Shown here piece after piece: positions 53,804-63,261 of a DNA stretch of 64,000 bases. This DNA is from Agrobacterium tumefaciens (GTDB taxonomy: Bacteria > Pseudomonadota > Alphaproteobacteria > Rhizobiales > Rhizobiaceae). Every line of letters starts with the position of its first letter. The first letter of the stretch is position 1. Both the position numbers and the translations under genes were made by a program. The stretch covers positions 1,608,501-1,672,500 of the forward strand of contig NZ_CP072309.1 in NCBI RefSeq assembly GCF_017726655.1, in the 5' to 3' direction. The notes under the pieces were generated by a model. The model saw nothing but the letters and a program-made list of their open reading frames with translations. It searched no databases and was not told where the DNA came from.

Positions 53804-55681
53804 TCAAAGCAGAATGGTCGACAGGCCCGGAATGGCCGCGATGAGCAGCAGGCCGACAACCATCGCCGCAAGGTACGGCCAGATGGCGGCCATTGCCTCG
53901 TCCGGTGAGACGTTGCCGATCTTGCAGGCGATATAGAAGCCGATGCCGATCGGCGGCGCCATCAGGCCGATATTCATGGCAACCACCACCACCATCGAAT
54001 AATGGATGTCGTTGATGCCGAGGGTACGGGCGATCGGGAACATGATCGGCGCGAGCAGGACGATTGCGGGAAGCCCTTCGAGCACACAGCCGAGGATCAT
54101 GAAAATCAGGATAGACACCACCATGTAAGTCATCCAGCCGCCCGGAAGATCGGTGATCATCGCGGTCAGCTGGAACGCGAAGCCGCTCTGGGTCAGCCCC
54201 CATGCCATGGCCGATGCGCAACCGAGGATCAACAGGATGGCGCCGGAAAGGGCCGCCGTTTCGACCAGCATCGAATAAAGCTTCTTGAAGCTGATGCCGC
54301 CATAGAGCACTGCGCCGATAATCATGGCGTACAATACGGCAATGGTAGAGACTTCGGTGGCTGTCGCCACACCGCCGCCGACAAGGCTGCGGATAAGGAA
54401 AGGCAGAACCAGCGCCGGGGCGGCGATCAGGGCCGCCTTACCAACCAGCGGCCAGGGCGTGCGCTTCGCACCCTCCATGTTTTCATGGCGTGCCTTCCAG
54501 CGAGCCAGAACGGCCAGCACGAGGAGCAGCACCATGGCGATCATGAAGCCGGAGGTGAAGAGGCCGGCAATGGATACACCCGCCGCAGATCCGAGAACGA
54601 TCAGCACGATAGAAGGCGGAACCGTATCGGCCATGGCCGCGCCGGTTGCCAGAAGTGCGATCATTTCCTTGGGCTTGTGGCCTCGACGCTTCATTTCTGG
54701 AAAGAGCGCCGGGGCTACGGTTGCCATATCGGAAACCTTGGAACCGGAAATGCCGGACACCAGAAACAGCGAGCCGAGCAGGACATAGGACATGCCGGCC
54801 CTGATATGGCCGAACATGGACGACAGCAGTTCGACGATTGCCCGGCCCATACCGGTGGCATCAAGAACGCATCCCAGCAGCACAAAAACCGGTACCGAGA
54901 GCAGGATGATACCCGACATGCCCTCATCCATCCGCCCGATCATGACAATGGTCGGAACCCAGGTGGTGAATGTAAGGTAGGCGAGGGTCCCCAGGCCGAA
55001 GCAGAAGGCGATCGGCACGCCAACGACCAGAAACAGCGCGACGAACAGGCCGAGGAAGATCGCCAGATTGAGGTTGCCAAGGTTTTCCAATGCCGGGGAA
55101 GCCAGATAGAGCAGGCCAGAAACGGCGGCAACCGTTAGAAACGCAGCGACGATGTCGCGAATGGTTTCGCGCCGGAAGAGATTGTTGAGGACAAGAAGCA
55201 GCATGAGGCAGGCGCCGACCGGGAGCGCGGCTGCGCGAAACGTCATCGGAATATTCAGCGCCGCCGACGTCACTACCCATTCCTCGATGGCATAATCAAT
55301 GGCAGGCTTGATGATCGCCGCAAGGAATGTCGCCACCAGCACCAGGGCGAGAGAGTTGATGTAACCCAGGATGCGCTGCGGGAACATGTTGAGGAAGAGC
55401 GTCAGGCGCAGATGCTCGCTGCGATCGATGGCGATTGCCGCACCCAGCATGGCAAACCATAAGAAGCACAGCGACGCCGCTTCATCGATCCAGACGATTG
55501 GCAGGTGGAGTGCGTAGCGCGACGCCACGCCCAGCAGCAGAAGGCCGATCATCGTCGCGAGCAGTACTGCGGCGATAGCCTCGATGGGTCGCATGAACCG
55601 CGAGCCCGTCACGGGCCCGCTGTGCAACAGCTCACCATCCAGCACAAATACGTCGTCATTCGCATCTGCAGTCATGGTCAT
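53804..55681 (-). CDS. TRAP transporter fused DctQ-DctM permease
   Basis: A 625-residue membrane protein joining the small four-helix DctQ (about 25-165; WIDEAASLCFLWFAMLGAA) and the large DctM (about 195-620; ISGSKVSDMATVAPALFPEMKRRGH, split, and MAPPIGIGFYIACKIGNVS). It uses an ion gradient to import the substrate bound by the DctP protein. Fused DctQM is common but not universal. The ATG at 55681 has GAGGAGG upstream; a reading from 55756 adds 25 residues unlike other family members. It is the first gene of the TRAP/CoA operon. Confidence 0.92.
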   Translation of the reverse strand: MTMTADANDDVFVLDGELLHSGPVTGSRFMRPIEAIAAVLLATMIGLLLLGVASRYALHLPIVWIDEAASLCFLWFAMLGAAIAIDRSEHLRLTLFLNMFPQRILGYINSLALVLVATFLAAIIKPAIDYAIEEWVVTSAALNIPMTFRAAALPVGACLMLLLVLNNLFRRETIRDIVAAFLTVAAVSGLLYLASPALENLGNLNLAIFLGLFVALFLVVGVPIAFCFGLGTLAYLTFTTWVPTIVMIGRMDEGMSGIILLSVPVFVLLGCVLDATGMGRAIVELLSSMFGHIRAGMSYVLLGSLFLVSGISGSKVSDMATVAPALFPEMKRRGHKPKEMIALLATGAAMADTVPPSIVLIVLGSAAGVSIAGLFTSGFMIAMVLLLVLAVLARWKARHENMEGAKRTPWPLVGKAALIAAPALVLPFLIRSLVGGGVATATEVSTIAVLYAMIIGAVLYGGISFKKLYSMLVETAALSGAILLILGCASAMAWGLTQSGFAFQLTAMITDLPGGWMTYMVVSILIFMILGCVLEGLPAIVLLAPIMFPIARTLGINDIHYSMVVVVAMNIGLMAPPIGIGFYIACKIGNVSPDEAMAAIWPYLAAMVVGLLLIAAIPGLSTILL

Positions 55682-55819
55682 CGGGGCCTCCTCTCCCACT
55701 GAATAACCTTCGCAATGAAGATGGCCGGCAACGGAAACGAGGCCGCGGCGCGACATCAGAACGCATCGTTGCCAGACTGGCCAGACCCCTCCAAAAGTCC
55801 GATGCGACGGTTTATTGCC

Positions 55820-55835
55820 TCCACAATATGGACCG
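55820..55835 (-). promoter_or_regulatory. Putative IclR operator, copy 1
   Basis: TCCACAATATGGACCG, an imperfect dyad with TCCA/TGGA arms, about 140 bases upstream of the TRAP operon start. Its inverted copy at 55925-55940 matches at 14 of 16 positions. The IclR-family regulator in the operon is the likely ligand-dependent binder. Confidence 0.5.
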
Positions 55836-55924
55836 TCATAAAGCGATATATTGGAGATAACGAGGAAGTGTCATCAAATCAACCGCAAAATAGCCAGTTT
55901 GCCCAGCAATTTCTCTCTCAACAA

Positions 55925-55940
55925 CGATCCATATGGTGGA
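55925..55940 (-). promoter_or_regulatory. Putative IclR operator, copy 2
   Basis: CGATCCATATGGTGGA on the plus strand, the reverse complement of TCCACCATATGGATCG, 105 bases from copy 1 and in opposite orientation. It contains the perfect core CCATATGG. Two sites about ten helical turns apart would permit looping. Confidence 0.5.
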
Positions 55941-56183
55941 CCTAAATATTTCGGGAGTGTGAGCGATCACGCTTTCGGCTACCGCCACTAGAAGCTTGGC
56001 GCGGGACGCGCCCCTATTCAATAGATCGGCAACTCGGGCGAGGCGGTTCCTGGTGTTCCCAACATATGAGCCGCTTTGCCTATCTCCAGAGGCAGGATCG
56101 CCTTGCAGGCCCGCTATCGGACCTTTACGGTTCCGACATCAGACCCGCGGGCGGTCCGGTATGAAAAAAGCCCTTTGAGGTCG

Positions 56184-57410
56184 TTATTCGGCCGGTTGTG
56201 GTGTGGCCTCTGACCTGCGGCTTTCGCGGTCCCCGGCGAGGCTGCGCTGACCGAGCGTGACGATCACCACCGTTGTCAGGCTTGCAGCCACCGACACCCA
56301 GAAACCGTTGTCAGGCCCAAATTTATCGATCACCCAGCCGGAGATGAAGGCGCCCAGGGCCATGCCGATGCCAATCCCGGTCATCACCCAGGTCACGCCC
56401 TCCGTCAGCATCGATTCGGGCACGCGCCGTTCAATGAGACCAAATGACGTTATGAAGATCGGGGATATAGCAACGCCGCTGAGGAAGACGGCCAATGCCA
56501 GAATAGCAACGGAAGTGTTGGCAACGAGTAACGGCAGGGCTGTGAGCGCAAGCACGCTAACGGCGATCAGCAACTGCCGTTGCAGTGGCAGTTTGGGATT
56601 GAGCGCGCCGAGAACAAGACCAACAATGAAGGACCCGATCGCATAAACGCCGATAACGAGGCTGGCAGCTTCCGGCTTGCCCAATTCCTTGGTGATTGCA
56701 ACCGCGCTTACCTCGGCCGTTGCAAATGTGGAGCCGACGAAAACAAGCGCAATTGTAATGATCTGGACCGGCCGCTGGAATATGGCTGACCGTTCCGCGC
56801 GACCGCTTTCCGCCGGCCGCACTTTTGGCTCGGTGGACCTTTGCAGCAGAAAGGCGAGACTGCCGAGCGCCAGGAAGGTTGTGCTGACCATCATGCCAGC
56901 CTCTGGAAATAGCGAAACCGCTAGGCCGACCGAGAGTGAAGCGCCTGCAATGTAGACAAGTTCATCCGCCGCAGATTCAAATGCGAAGGCGGTGTTGAGT
57001 TCCGGCCGGTCGCGAAAGAGTTCCGTCCACCGGGCACGCATCATCGCCGGAATGCTGGGCATCGCAGCTGCAAGAAAGGCGGAAAGGAAGAGCGTCCAAA
57101 CCGGCCATCTCTGGTTTGTTGCGGCAAGGAGGAAGGCAAAGGCGATGACCGAGATTATAGTGGCCGGGATAAGGACGGCGCTTTGTCCCTTGCGATCCAC
57201 CAAACGGGAAATCTGCGGCGAGACGGCGGCGTTTGTGAGCGCAAAGGTCGCCGACACTGCGCCGGCCAGCCAATATTCACCGTGAGTTTGAGACAGCATG
57301 GCGACAATGCCGATCGGGGCCATGGCAATGGGGAGGCGCGCGAAGAAACCGGCGGCGGAAAAACTTTTTGCGCCTGGAGCCCGGAAGATTTCGCTGTATG
57401 GATTGGACAT
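56184..57410 (-). CDS. MFS transporter
   Basis: A 408-residue major facilitator with about 12 membrane helices. The loop 2-3 motif is ISRLVDRKGQSAVLIP (about 67-82), and a long cytoplasmic loop lies in the middle (LLQRSTEPKVRPAESGRAERS, split). Sequence does not allow the substrate to be named. It probably exports a toxic compound, because it is divergent from a TetR repressor and three operator palindromes lie in the 121-base gap. The ATG at 57410 is preferred; upstream in-frame starts run through the operators. Confidence 0.88.
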   Translation of the reverse strand: MSNPYSEIFRAPGAKSFSAAGFFARLPIAMAPIGIVAMLSQTHGEYWLAGAVSATFALTNAAVSPQISRLVDRKGQSAVLIPATIISVIAFAFLLAATNQRWPVWTLFLSAFLAAAMPSIPAMMRARWTELFRDRPELNTAFAFESAADELVYIAGASLSVGLAVSLFPEAGMMVSTTFLALGSLAFLLQRSTEPKVRPAESGRAERSAIFQRPVQIITIALVFVGSTFATAEVSAVAITKELGKPEAASLVIGVYAIGSFIVGLVLGALNPKLPLQRQLLIAVSVLALTALPLLVANTSVAILALAVFLSGVAISPIFITSFGLIERRVPESMLTEGVTWVMTGIGIGMALGAFISGWVIDKFGPDNGFWVSVAASLTTVVIVTLGQRSLAGDRESRRSEATPQPAE

Positions 57411-57446
57411 CGGGATGCACCTTGTTCTGAGGGTATCCACCACAAA

Positions 57447-57461
57447 CATACGTGGCGTATG
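57447..57461. promoter_or_regulatory. TetR operator palindrome 1
   Basis: CATACGTGGCGTATG, a perfect CATACG/CGTATG dyad with a three-base spacer, nearest the MFS gene. First of three related sites between the MFS and TetR genes. Confidence 0.75.
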
Positions 57462-57476
57462 TGAATGAAGTAATTG

Positions 57477-57491
57477 CATACGCGGCGTATG
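57477..57491. promoter_or_regulatory. TetR operator palindrome 2
   Basis: CATACGCGGCGTATG, the same perfect dyad as site 1 with a one-base change in the spacer, 30 bases away centre to centre (about three helical turns). Confidence 0.75.
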
Positions 57492-57499
57492 TCAACTAA

Positions 57500-57514
57500 T
57501 ATACGTGCCGTATG
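57500..57514. promoter_or_regulatory. TetR operator palindrome 3
   Basis: TATACGTGCCGTATG, keeping ATACG/CGTAT with one outer mismatch, 23 bases from site 2 and 18 bases before the tetR ATG. It probably mediates autorepression. Confidence 0.7.
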
Positions 57515-57531
57515 TCGGACATGGAGTAATA

Positions 57532-58125
57532 ATGCGCAAACCCCGCACCGAAATGATCGCCGAGACGCGGACAAAGCTGCTGGCTGCCGGTCGCAAGGCC
57601 TTTGGCAACTTGGGCTATGCGGAAGCATCCATGGACGATTTCACGGCGGATGCCGGTCTGACGCGCGGTGCGCTCTATCATCATTTCGGCGACAAAAAGG
57701 GTCTCCTGTCGGCAGTCGTGGCCGAAATCGACGCGGAAATGACGAAGAGGCTCTGTGAGATTTCCTCAAAGGCCAGCTCCCGCTGGGAGGGCTTTGTCGA
57801 AGAAAATCTCGGTTATGTGCGCATGGCTCTCGAACCGGAGATACAGCGGATCATGTTTCGCGACGGCCCTGCGGTGCTTGGTGATCCTTCGCGCTGGCCT
57901 AACGCCAATGGCTGCATTTCCGCCGTCGCCCGGAGCCTCGCGGCACTTCACGAAGAAGGCACTATCGGCGATATCGATCCCGAGGCCTGCGCCCGCTTCA
58001 TCAATGCGGCAAGCAGCAGCGCTGCGCAGTGGATCGCTAATTCCGATGACCCCGAAGCAACGTCGAAACGGGCGATCGATAGTTTCAGGGCCCTTCTGGA
58101 AGGGTTGCGGCTCAGAAAAGTTTGA
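57532..58125 (+). CDS. TetR family transcriptional repressor
   Basis: A 197-residue TetR regulator. The N-terminal HTH runs through AETRTKLLAAGRKAFGNLGYAEASMDDFTADAGLTRGALYHHFGDKKGLL (split; about 9-58), with GALYHHFGDK as recognition region. The C-terminal ligand domain (about 75-195) contains a hydrophobic helix set typical of efflux repressors. It is divergent from the MFS gene and should repress both itself and the exporter by binding the three ATACG-N3-CGTAT sites. GGAG lies six bases before the ATG at 57532. Confidence 0.92.
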   Translation: MRKPRTEMIAETRTKLLAAGRKAFGNLGYAEASMDDFTADAGLTRGALYHHFGDKKGLLSAVVAEIDAEMTKRLCEISSKASSRWEGFVEENLGYVRMALEPEIQRIMFRDGPAVLGDPSRWPNANGCISAVARSLAALHEEGTIGDIDPEACARFINAASSSAAQWIANSDDPEATSKRAIDSFRALLEGLRLRKV

Positions 58126-58371
58126 ACGGGCCGGGCAAACTGCTCCATAGGGCACGCCTGATTTTTCCTGGCGAATCGCAGGTGCGCCGGTCGCGGCGGA
58201 CAACTTCATTCGCCTGCCATTAATGAGAAATTCCGCGCCTACCGATACAGTTTTTCCGTCCAGCAAAAAAACGGGTCGATCCTGGTGATTTAAGTTTACT
58301 TTTGCCGAAGTTGCACGCCATCACGCTTACGGAATTCGCTGCCAGGCGTATCGCAAACGACGGAGGATGAG

Positions 58372-59424
58372 ATGAAGGCACTGGTGCTGGAAGAAAAAGG
58401 CAAGCTGTCGCTCAGGGACTTTGATATTCCCGGTGGGGCCGGTTCAGGTGAGCTCGGACCGAAGGATGTGCGCATTCGCACCCACACGGTCGGTATCTGC
58501 GGCTCTGACGTCCATTATTATACCCATGGCAAAATCGGCCATTTCGTCGTCAACGCGCCCATGGTGCTCGGCCATGAAGCGTCCGGTACGGTGATCGAAA
58601 CCGGTTCCGACGTCACCCATCTCAAGGCGGGTGACCGTGTCTGCATGGAGCCGGGTATTCCCGATGCCACATCGCGGGCATCGAAGCTTGGCATCTATAA
58701 TGTCGATCCTGCCGTTCGCTTCTGGGCGACGCCGCCGATCCACGGTTGCCTGACACCGGAAATCGTTCACCCTGCGGCATTCACGTACAAGCTGCCGGAC
58801 AACGTTTCCTTTGCCGAAGGCGCGATGGTCGAACCCTTCGCCATCGGTATGCAGGCGGCGCTGCGGGCACGCATTCAGCCAGGTGATATCGCCGTTGTCA
58901 CGGGCGCAGGTCCGATCGGCATGATGGTGGCGCTGGCAGCGCTTGCCGGCGGTTGCTCCAAGGTCATCGTAGCCGACCTCGCTCAGCCGAAGCTGGATAT
59001 CATCGCCGCCTATGACGGCATCGAGACCGTCAACATCCGCGAGCGAAACCTCGCCGAAGCAGTTTCGGCTGCGACGGACGGTTGGGGCTGCGACATCGTC
59101 TTTGAATGCTCCGGGGCAGCGCCAGCCATTCTTGGCGTTGCCACCCTGGCTCGACCGGGCGGCGCCGTCGTGCTCGTTGGCATGCCGGTCGATCCGGTTC
59201 CGGTCGACATTGTCGGCCTTCAGGCCAAGGAACTGCGGGTGGAGACGGTATTCCGTTATGCCAATGTCTATGACCGCGCCGTAGCGCTCATCGCCTCCGG
59301 CAAGGTCGACCTGAAGCCGCTAATTTCGGCCACCATTCCCTTCGAAGACAGCATTGCCGGTTTCGACCGCGCGGTGGAAGCGCGCGAAACGGATGTGAAA
59401 CTGCAGATCGTGATGCCGCAATAA
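58372..59424 (+). CDS. Xylitol/polyol dehydrogenase, zinc-dependent MDR family
   Basis: A 350-residue medium-chain dehydrogenase. Catalytic-zinc ligands are in [10 protein letters not shown] (Cys43), GHEASG (His68, Glu69) and VEPFAIG; the NAD-binding site is [18 protein letters not shown] with Asp at VIVADLAQP. The structural-zinc loop lacks all four cysteines ([19 protein letters not shown]), a feature of xylitol-type dehydrogenases in this group. It oxidises a polyol such as xylitol to a ketose with NAD. The AraC regulator and sugar ABC transporter downstream suggest the substrate is imported by that system. GGAGGATG precedes the ATG. Confidence 0.87.
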   Translation: MKALVLEEKGKLSLRDFDIPGGAGSGELGPKDVRIRTHTVGICGSDVHYYTHGKIGHFVVNAPMVLGHEASGTVIETGSDVTHLKAGDRVCMEPGIPDATSRASKLGIYNVDPAVRFWATPPIHGCLTPEIVHPAAFTYKLPDNVSFAEGAMVEPFAIGMQAALRARIQPGDIAVVTGAGPIGMMVALAALAGGCSKVIVADLAQPKLDIIAAYDGIETVNIRERNLAEAVSAATDGWGCDIVFECSGAAPAILGVATLARPGGAVVLVGMPVDPVPVDIVGLQAKELRVETVFRYANVYDRAVALIASGKVDLKPLISATIPFEDSIAGFDRAVEARETDVKLQIVMPQ

Positions 59425-59793
59425 AGGACATGGCTTGCCGCTGATGAATGAGCGGCAGAGACGTTACGGAAAAGTATGAGTGTGGCCTGCCGGCATCCGG
59501 TGGGCCACACGTGAAAATTTCACCAGAAATCGTGTTTGGTTGCGCATTGTTTGAGCGCATCACGGCAAATTGAGCGAAAAAATCGCTGCCTTCGCCACGT
59601 CCTTAATCAGTCCTATCGGGCGGCTCTTCATTTCTCGACAAAAATGAGTCAAAAAAGTATCAGCAATTTCTTCGGCGTGATGTGGATGCAGAGATGCCGC
59701 ACGCCCTATGCTCCCATCAACGCCTGGGACGAGCCATAAAGAGGAATGGCCCGCTCCGTGAATGCGGCGGACGTATGAGTGGGAGGGACTATG
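59425..59793. other. Intergenic region before the AraC gene
   Basis: 369 bases without a convincing gene. It holds the terminator-like hairpin at 59480-59510 after the dehydrogenase, then AT-richer sequence that probably contains the promoter of the AraC gene; I cannot place -35/-10 elements with confidence. Confidence 0.45.
59480..59510 (+). terminator. Terminator-like hairpin after the polyol dehydrogenase
   Basis: GTGTGGCC (59480-59487) pairs perfectly with GGCCACAC (59503-59510), with an inner CCGG/CCGG pair around CAT. No clear T run follows on the plus strand, so termination may be partial. Confidence 0.55.
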
Positions 59794-60678
59794 ATGCAGC
59801 CCGATCTGGAACTGGTGCACATCCGCAAGGGCGAATCTTTCGCTGCCTGGCGGCATGGCTATCCGTTCCGTACCGTCCGCTGGCATTATCATCCCGAGTA
59901 TGAAATTCATCTCGTCGTCGCGACGTCAGGCACCTTCTATATCGGTGATTTCGTCGGCCGTTTCAGCCCCGGTCAGCTCATCATGACCGGCCCCAATCTC
60001 CCCCAGAACTGGATCAGCGAGATCGAGCCGGACGAAATCGTTCCGACACGTTCCCTCGTGATCCAGTTTCCGGAGAGCTTTATCGAGGATGCCTGCGCCT
60101 CCATGTCCGAAATGGAAGTGGTGCGCGCGCTGCTGGACCGTAGCCGCCGCGGTATTCTGTTTGATGATGAGACCAGCGATCGCGTTCGTCCGCTGATCCT
60201 TCGGCTTATCGAGGCGCAGGGGCTGAAGCGTCTGGCGCTTTTCTGGGAAATTCTCGATCTCTTGGTCAATGCGCCGACATCTGAGGTGCTGGCAAGCCTT
60301 AGCTACGAGCTTGATCTGACGGGCATCGGCGATAGCGGTATCAACCGCGCTTTGTCGCATCTGCGCGAACATCTGACCGAGCAGGTTGAAGAGATCGATC
60401 TGGCTGACATGGTCGGCCAAAGCCCGAGCGCCTTTTCCCGCGCCTTCAAGCGCCATACGGGTACGACGCTGGTGCGGTATCGCAATCAGTTACGCATTGA
60501 TCTCGCCTGTCAGATGCTTTTGGCGGATCAGGACGTGAAGGTGGCGGAGGTCTGCTACGATGTTGGCTTCTCCAACCTTTCCAATTTCAACCGGCATTTC
60601 CTCAAACTCAAGGGAATGTCACCGTCGAGGTTCCGAACCATTTTTGCGGCCCAGAAGGCAGCTGTGATGGCGGAGTAA
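59794..60678 (+). CDS. AraC family transcriptional regulator
   Basis: A 294-residue regulator with an N-terminal cupin-like sensor domain (HYHPEYEIHLVVATSGTFYIGDFVGRF, split; about 27-60) and a C-terminal AraC domain with two HTHs: IDLADMVGQSPSAFSRAFKRHTG (split) and VAEVCYDVGFSNLSNFNRHFLKLKGMSPSRFR (split). It probably activates the ABC transporter genes that follow 98 bases downstream in response to the polyol or its ketose. ATG 59794 is seven bases from GGGAGG; ATG 59791 is an alternative. Confidence 0.9.
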   Translation: MQPDLELVHIRKGESFAAWRHGYPFRTVRWHYHPEYEIHLVVATSGTFYIGDFVGRFSPGQLIMTGPNLPQNWISEIEPDEIVPTRSLVIQFPESFIEDACASMSEMEVVRALLDRSRRGILFDDETSDRVRPLILRLIEAQGLKRLALFWEILDLLVNAPTSEVLASLSYELDLTGIGDSGINRALSHLREHLTEQVEEIDLADMVGQSPSAFSRAFKRHTGTTLVRYRNQLRIDLACQMLLADQDVKVAEVCYDVGFSNLSNFNRHFLKLKGMSPSRFRTIFAAQKAAVMAE

Positions 60679-60775
60679 ACCAGCGACACATCGCCAATTT
60701 CTAAGAATTCGGGCAGAGGTCTGTCCGGAAACGGGCACTTGTTGCCCCAACTTTCCTAATGGGAGGAAGAGTGAG

Positions 60776-61687
60776 ATGAAAATGAAATCCAAGTTTCTGA
60801 TGGCGACAGCCGCAATTGCAATGATGGCCGCTCCGGCGCTAGCGCAGGAAAAGCTGAAGATCGGCATGACCTTCCAGGAGCTGAACAACCCCTATTTCGT
60901 GTCGATGCAGGAAGCGCTGAAGGAAGCCGCAGCAAGCATTGGCGCTGACGTTGTCGTGACCGATGCCGGCCACGATGTGGCCAAGCAGATCTCTGACGTT
61001 GAAGACATGCTGCAGCAGAAGATCGACATTCTGCTTCTCAACCCGACTGACAGCGCCGGCATCGAAGCCGCCGTTCACGCTGCCAAGGCTGCCGGCGTAA
61101 TCGTCGTTGCTGTTGACGCCAACGCCAACGGCCCGGTCGATACCTTCGTCGGCTCGAAGAACCGTGACGCGGGCTACAAATCGTGCAAGCATCTCGGTGA
61201 CGCGCTCGGCGGCAAGGGTGAAGTCGCGATCCTCGACGGTATCCCGGTCGTGCCGATCCTTCAGCGCGTCGAAGGTTGCAAGGCCGCACTCGCCGAATTC
61301 CCCGAGATCAAGCTGGTCGATACGCAGAACGGCCGTCAGGACCGCTCCGTTGCTCTCGGCGTCGTTGAAAACATGATCCAGTCGCGTCCGAACCTCGCCG
61401 GTATCTTCTCGGTGAATGACGGCGGTGCGATGGGCGCTCTGGCTGCGATCCAGGGCTCCGGCAAGGACATCAAGCTGACCTCGGTAGACGGTGCTCCGGA
61501 AGCTGTGAAGGCGATTGCCGAGGGTGGTCCTTTCATCGAAACCACCGCGCAGTTCCCGCGTGACCAGGTTCGTGTCGGCCTTGCCATGGCGCTCGCCCAG
61601 AAGTGGGGCGCTCGCGTCGTGCCGAAGGAAGTCCCGATCGACGTTATGGTCGTCGACAGCAAGAACGCCGGCGAGTTCAGCTGGTAA
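60776..61687 (+). CDS. Sugar/polyol ABC transporter substrate-binding protein
   Basis: A 303-residue periplasmic binding protein of the ribose/xylose (LacI-like) type. A signal peptide ends near APALAQ (residue 23). The body shows IGMTFQELNNPYFVSMQEAL (about 29-48), VVVTDAGHDVAKQISDVEDML (split) and ILLLNPTDSAGI. It delivers a sugar or polyol to the membrane complex encoded next. GGGAGGAAG precedes the ATG. A small GGGCA-CTTGT-TGCCC dyad (60733-60747) lies in the leader. The substrate is inferred from the dehydrogenase upstream. Confidence 0.92.
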   Translation: MKMKSKFLMATAAIAMMAAPALAQEKLKIGMTFQELNNPYFVSMQEALKEAAASIGADVVVTDAGHDVAKQISDVEDMLQQKIDILLLNPTDSAGIEAAVHAAKAAGVIVVAVDANANGPVDTFVGSKNRDAGYKSCKHLGDALGGKGEVAILDGIPVVPILQRVEGCKAALAEFPEIKLVDTQNGRQDRSVALGVVENMIQSRPNLAGIFSVNDGGAMGALAAIQGSGKDIKLTSVDGAPEAVKAIAEGGPFIETTAQFPRDQVRVGLAMALAQKWGARVVPKEVPIDVMVVDSKNAGEFSW

Positions 61688-61701
61688 GAACTCCTCCCAG
61701 A

Positions 61702-61730
61702 CCCCGTCCCCATCTCGTATGGGGGCGGGG
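61702..61730 (+). terminator. Hairpin between binding-protein and ATPase genes
   Basis: CCCCGTCCCCAT (61702-61713) pairs with ATGGGGGCGGGG (61719-61730) over 12 positions with one G-U pair and the loop CTCGT. Such hairpins after a binding-protein gene usually protect its mRNA and lower expression of the downstream ABC genes. Confidence 0.65.
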
Positions 61731-61758
61731 TTAAATCCCGACCATTGAGGAGGGTGAA

Positions 61759-63261
61759 ATGCTGGAACTGAATGGAATAAGAAAAAGCTTTGGCAAGATC
61801 GAAGTCCTGCGTGGCGTCGACCTTGAGGCGCGCGCCGGTGAGGTGCATGCGCTTCTGGGCGAAAACGGCGCCGGCAAATCGACGCTGATGAAAATCCTGT
61901 GCGGCATTTTGCAGCCATCCGAAGGAACGATCCGCATTGACGGCAAGGATCGCCGCTTCGCCAATTATGATGAGGCGATTGCCGCCGGTGTCGGCATCGT
62001 GTTTCAGGAATTCAGCCTGATCCCCTATCTCAACGCCGTCGAAAACATGTTCCTTGCTCGCGAAATCCGCGGGCCGCTGCGCCTTCTGAACAAGGGCGCG
62101 ATGCGCAAGCGCGCAGCAGAAATCATGAGCCGGCTGGCTGTGGATGTGCCGCTCGACGTGCCGGTGCATCGGCTATCTGTCGCCCAGCAGCAGTTCGTGG
62201 AAATCGCCAAGGCGCTGTCGCTTGATGCCCGCATTCTCGTGCTCGACGAGCCGACCGCCACGCTGACGCCTTCCGAGACCGAACATCTGTTCAAGGTCAT
62301 GCGTGAGTTGCGCCGTCAGGGCGTGGCAATCATCTTCATTTCGCACCACCTCGAAGAAATATTCGAGATTTGCGACCGCATCACCGTCCTGCGCGATGGC
62401 GAGCTGATCGGCTCGTGCCTGACCTCGGAGGTCGATAATGACCGGCTGGTGGAGATGATGGTCGGCCGGCGCATCGAGGCCAGCTTCCCGCCCAAGCCGC
62501 AGCTCGATCCTTCTGCCGCAAAGGTGATTGAAGTCGAAGAGCTGCAATTGAAAAAGGGCGGCCCTGTCTCGCGCTTTGAGCTGCGCAAGGGCGAAATTCT
62601 TGGTTTTGCCGGGCTTGTCGGCTCGGGCCGTACGGAAACTGTTCTCGCCATGCTCGGGGCGCATTCAGCCTCGCGTCGCAAGATCAAGCTCGATGGTGTG
62701 GAGACGCGTTTTTCCGGCCCCGATGATGCGCTGATGCGCGGCATTGGCCTGCTGCCTGAGAGCCGCAAGGAGGAGGGACTGATCACCAGCTTCTCCATCC
62801 TGCAGAATATCTCGCTGAACAACTACGGCAAATACCGCAAGGCGCACTGGTTCCTCGATCTCAAGAAGGAACTGGAGTACACGACGAAAGCAATGGCGCA
62901 AGTGCAGGTGAAGGCCCAAGGGCCTTATGCCCGTGTCGATACCCTGTCCGGCGGTAACCAGCAAAAGATCGTCATTGCCCGCTGGCTGAACCACGATATG
63001 CGCGTGCTGATCTTCGATGAGCCGACACGCGGCATCGATGTGGGTGCTAAGGCGGAAATCTATTCGCTAATGCGCGAATTCGCCGCCAAGGGTTACTCGA
63101 TCATCATGATCTCCTCGGAGCTGCCGGAAGTGATCGGCATGTCCGACAGGGTCTGCGTCTTCCGCTCCGGCGGCATCGTCGCCACGGTCGAGGGAGACGA
63201 CATCAATTCAGAAACAATAATGACAAACGCCACCACCGGGAGAGTTGAACATGTCGCTTGA
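61759..63261 (+). CDS. Sugar/polyol ABC transporter ATP-binding protein
   Basis: A 500-residue ATPase with two nucleotide-binding domains, as in RbsA/XylG-type systems. The first domain has the Walker [10 protein letters not shown] (about 35-43), signature LSVAQQQ and Walker B ILVLDEPT. The second has a degenerate Walker A ([10 protein letters not shown]), LSGGNQQK and [20 protein letters not shown]. It powers import through the permease encoded next, whose start overlaps its end by 11 bases. GAGGAGGG lies before the ATG. Confidence 0.94.
   Translation: MLELNGIRKSFGKIEVLRGVDLEARAGEVHALLGENGAGKSTLMKILCGILQPSEGTIRIDGKDRRFANYDEAIAAGVGIVFQEFSLIPYLNAVENMFLAREIRGPLRLLNKGAMRKRAAEIMSRLAVDVPLDVPVHRLSVAQQQFVEIAKALSLDARILVLDEPTATLTPSETEHLFKVMRELRRQGVAIIFISHHLEEIFEICDRITVLRDGELIGSCLTSEVDNDRLVEMMVGRRIEASFPPKPQLDPSAAKVIEVEELQLKKGGPVSRFELRKGEILGFAGLVGSGRTETVLAMLGAHSASRRKIKLDGVETRFSGPDDALMRGIGLLPESRKEEGLITSFSILQNISLNNYGKYRKAHWFLDLKKELEYTTKAMAQVQVKAQGPYARVDTLSGGNQQKIVIARWLNHDMRVLIFDEPTRGIDVGAKAEIYSLMREFAAKGYSIIMISSELPEVIGMSDRVCVFRSGGIVATVEGDDINSETIMTNATTGRVEHVA

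Larger units (their letters stand above)
55682..56183. other. Intergenic region upstream of the TRAP operon
   Basis: 502 bases without a convincing gene; short open frames here lack ribosome-binding sites. It holds the leader of the TRAP operon and the two inverted copies of a 16-base palindrome described separately. The part at about 55960-56180 shows nothing I can assign, apart from the end of the convergent-side MFS gene. Confidence 0.5.

Noticed and set aside
54002..55138. 378-codon plus-strand frame opposite the TRAP permease
   Set aside because: Composition is rich in His, Gln, Arg and Asp with no domain, as expected opposite a hydrophobic membrane protein gene.
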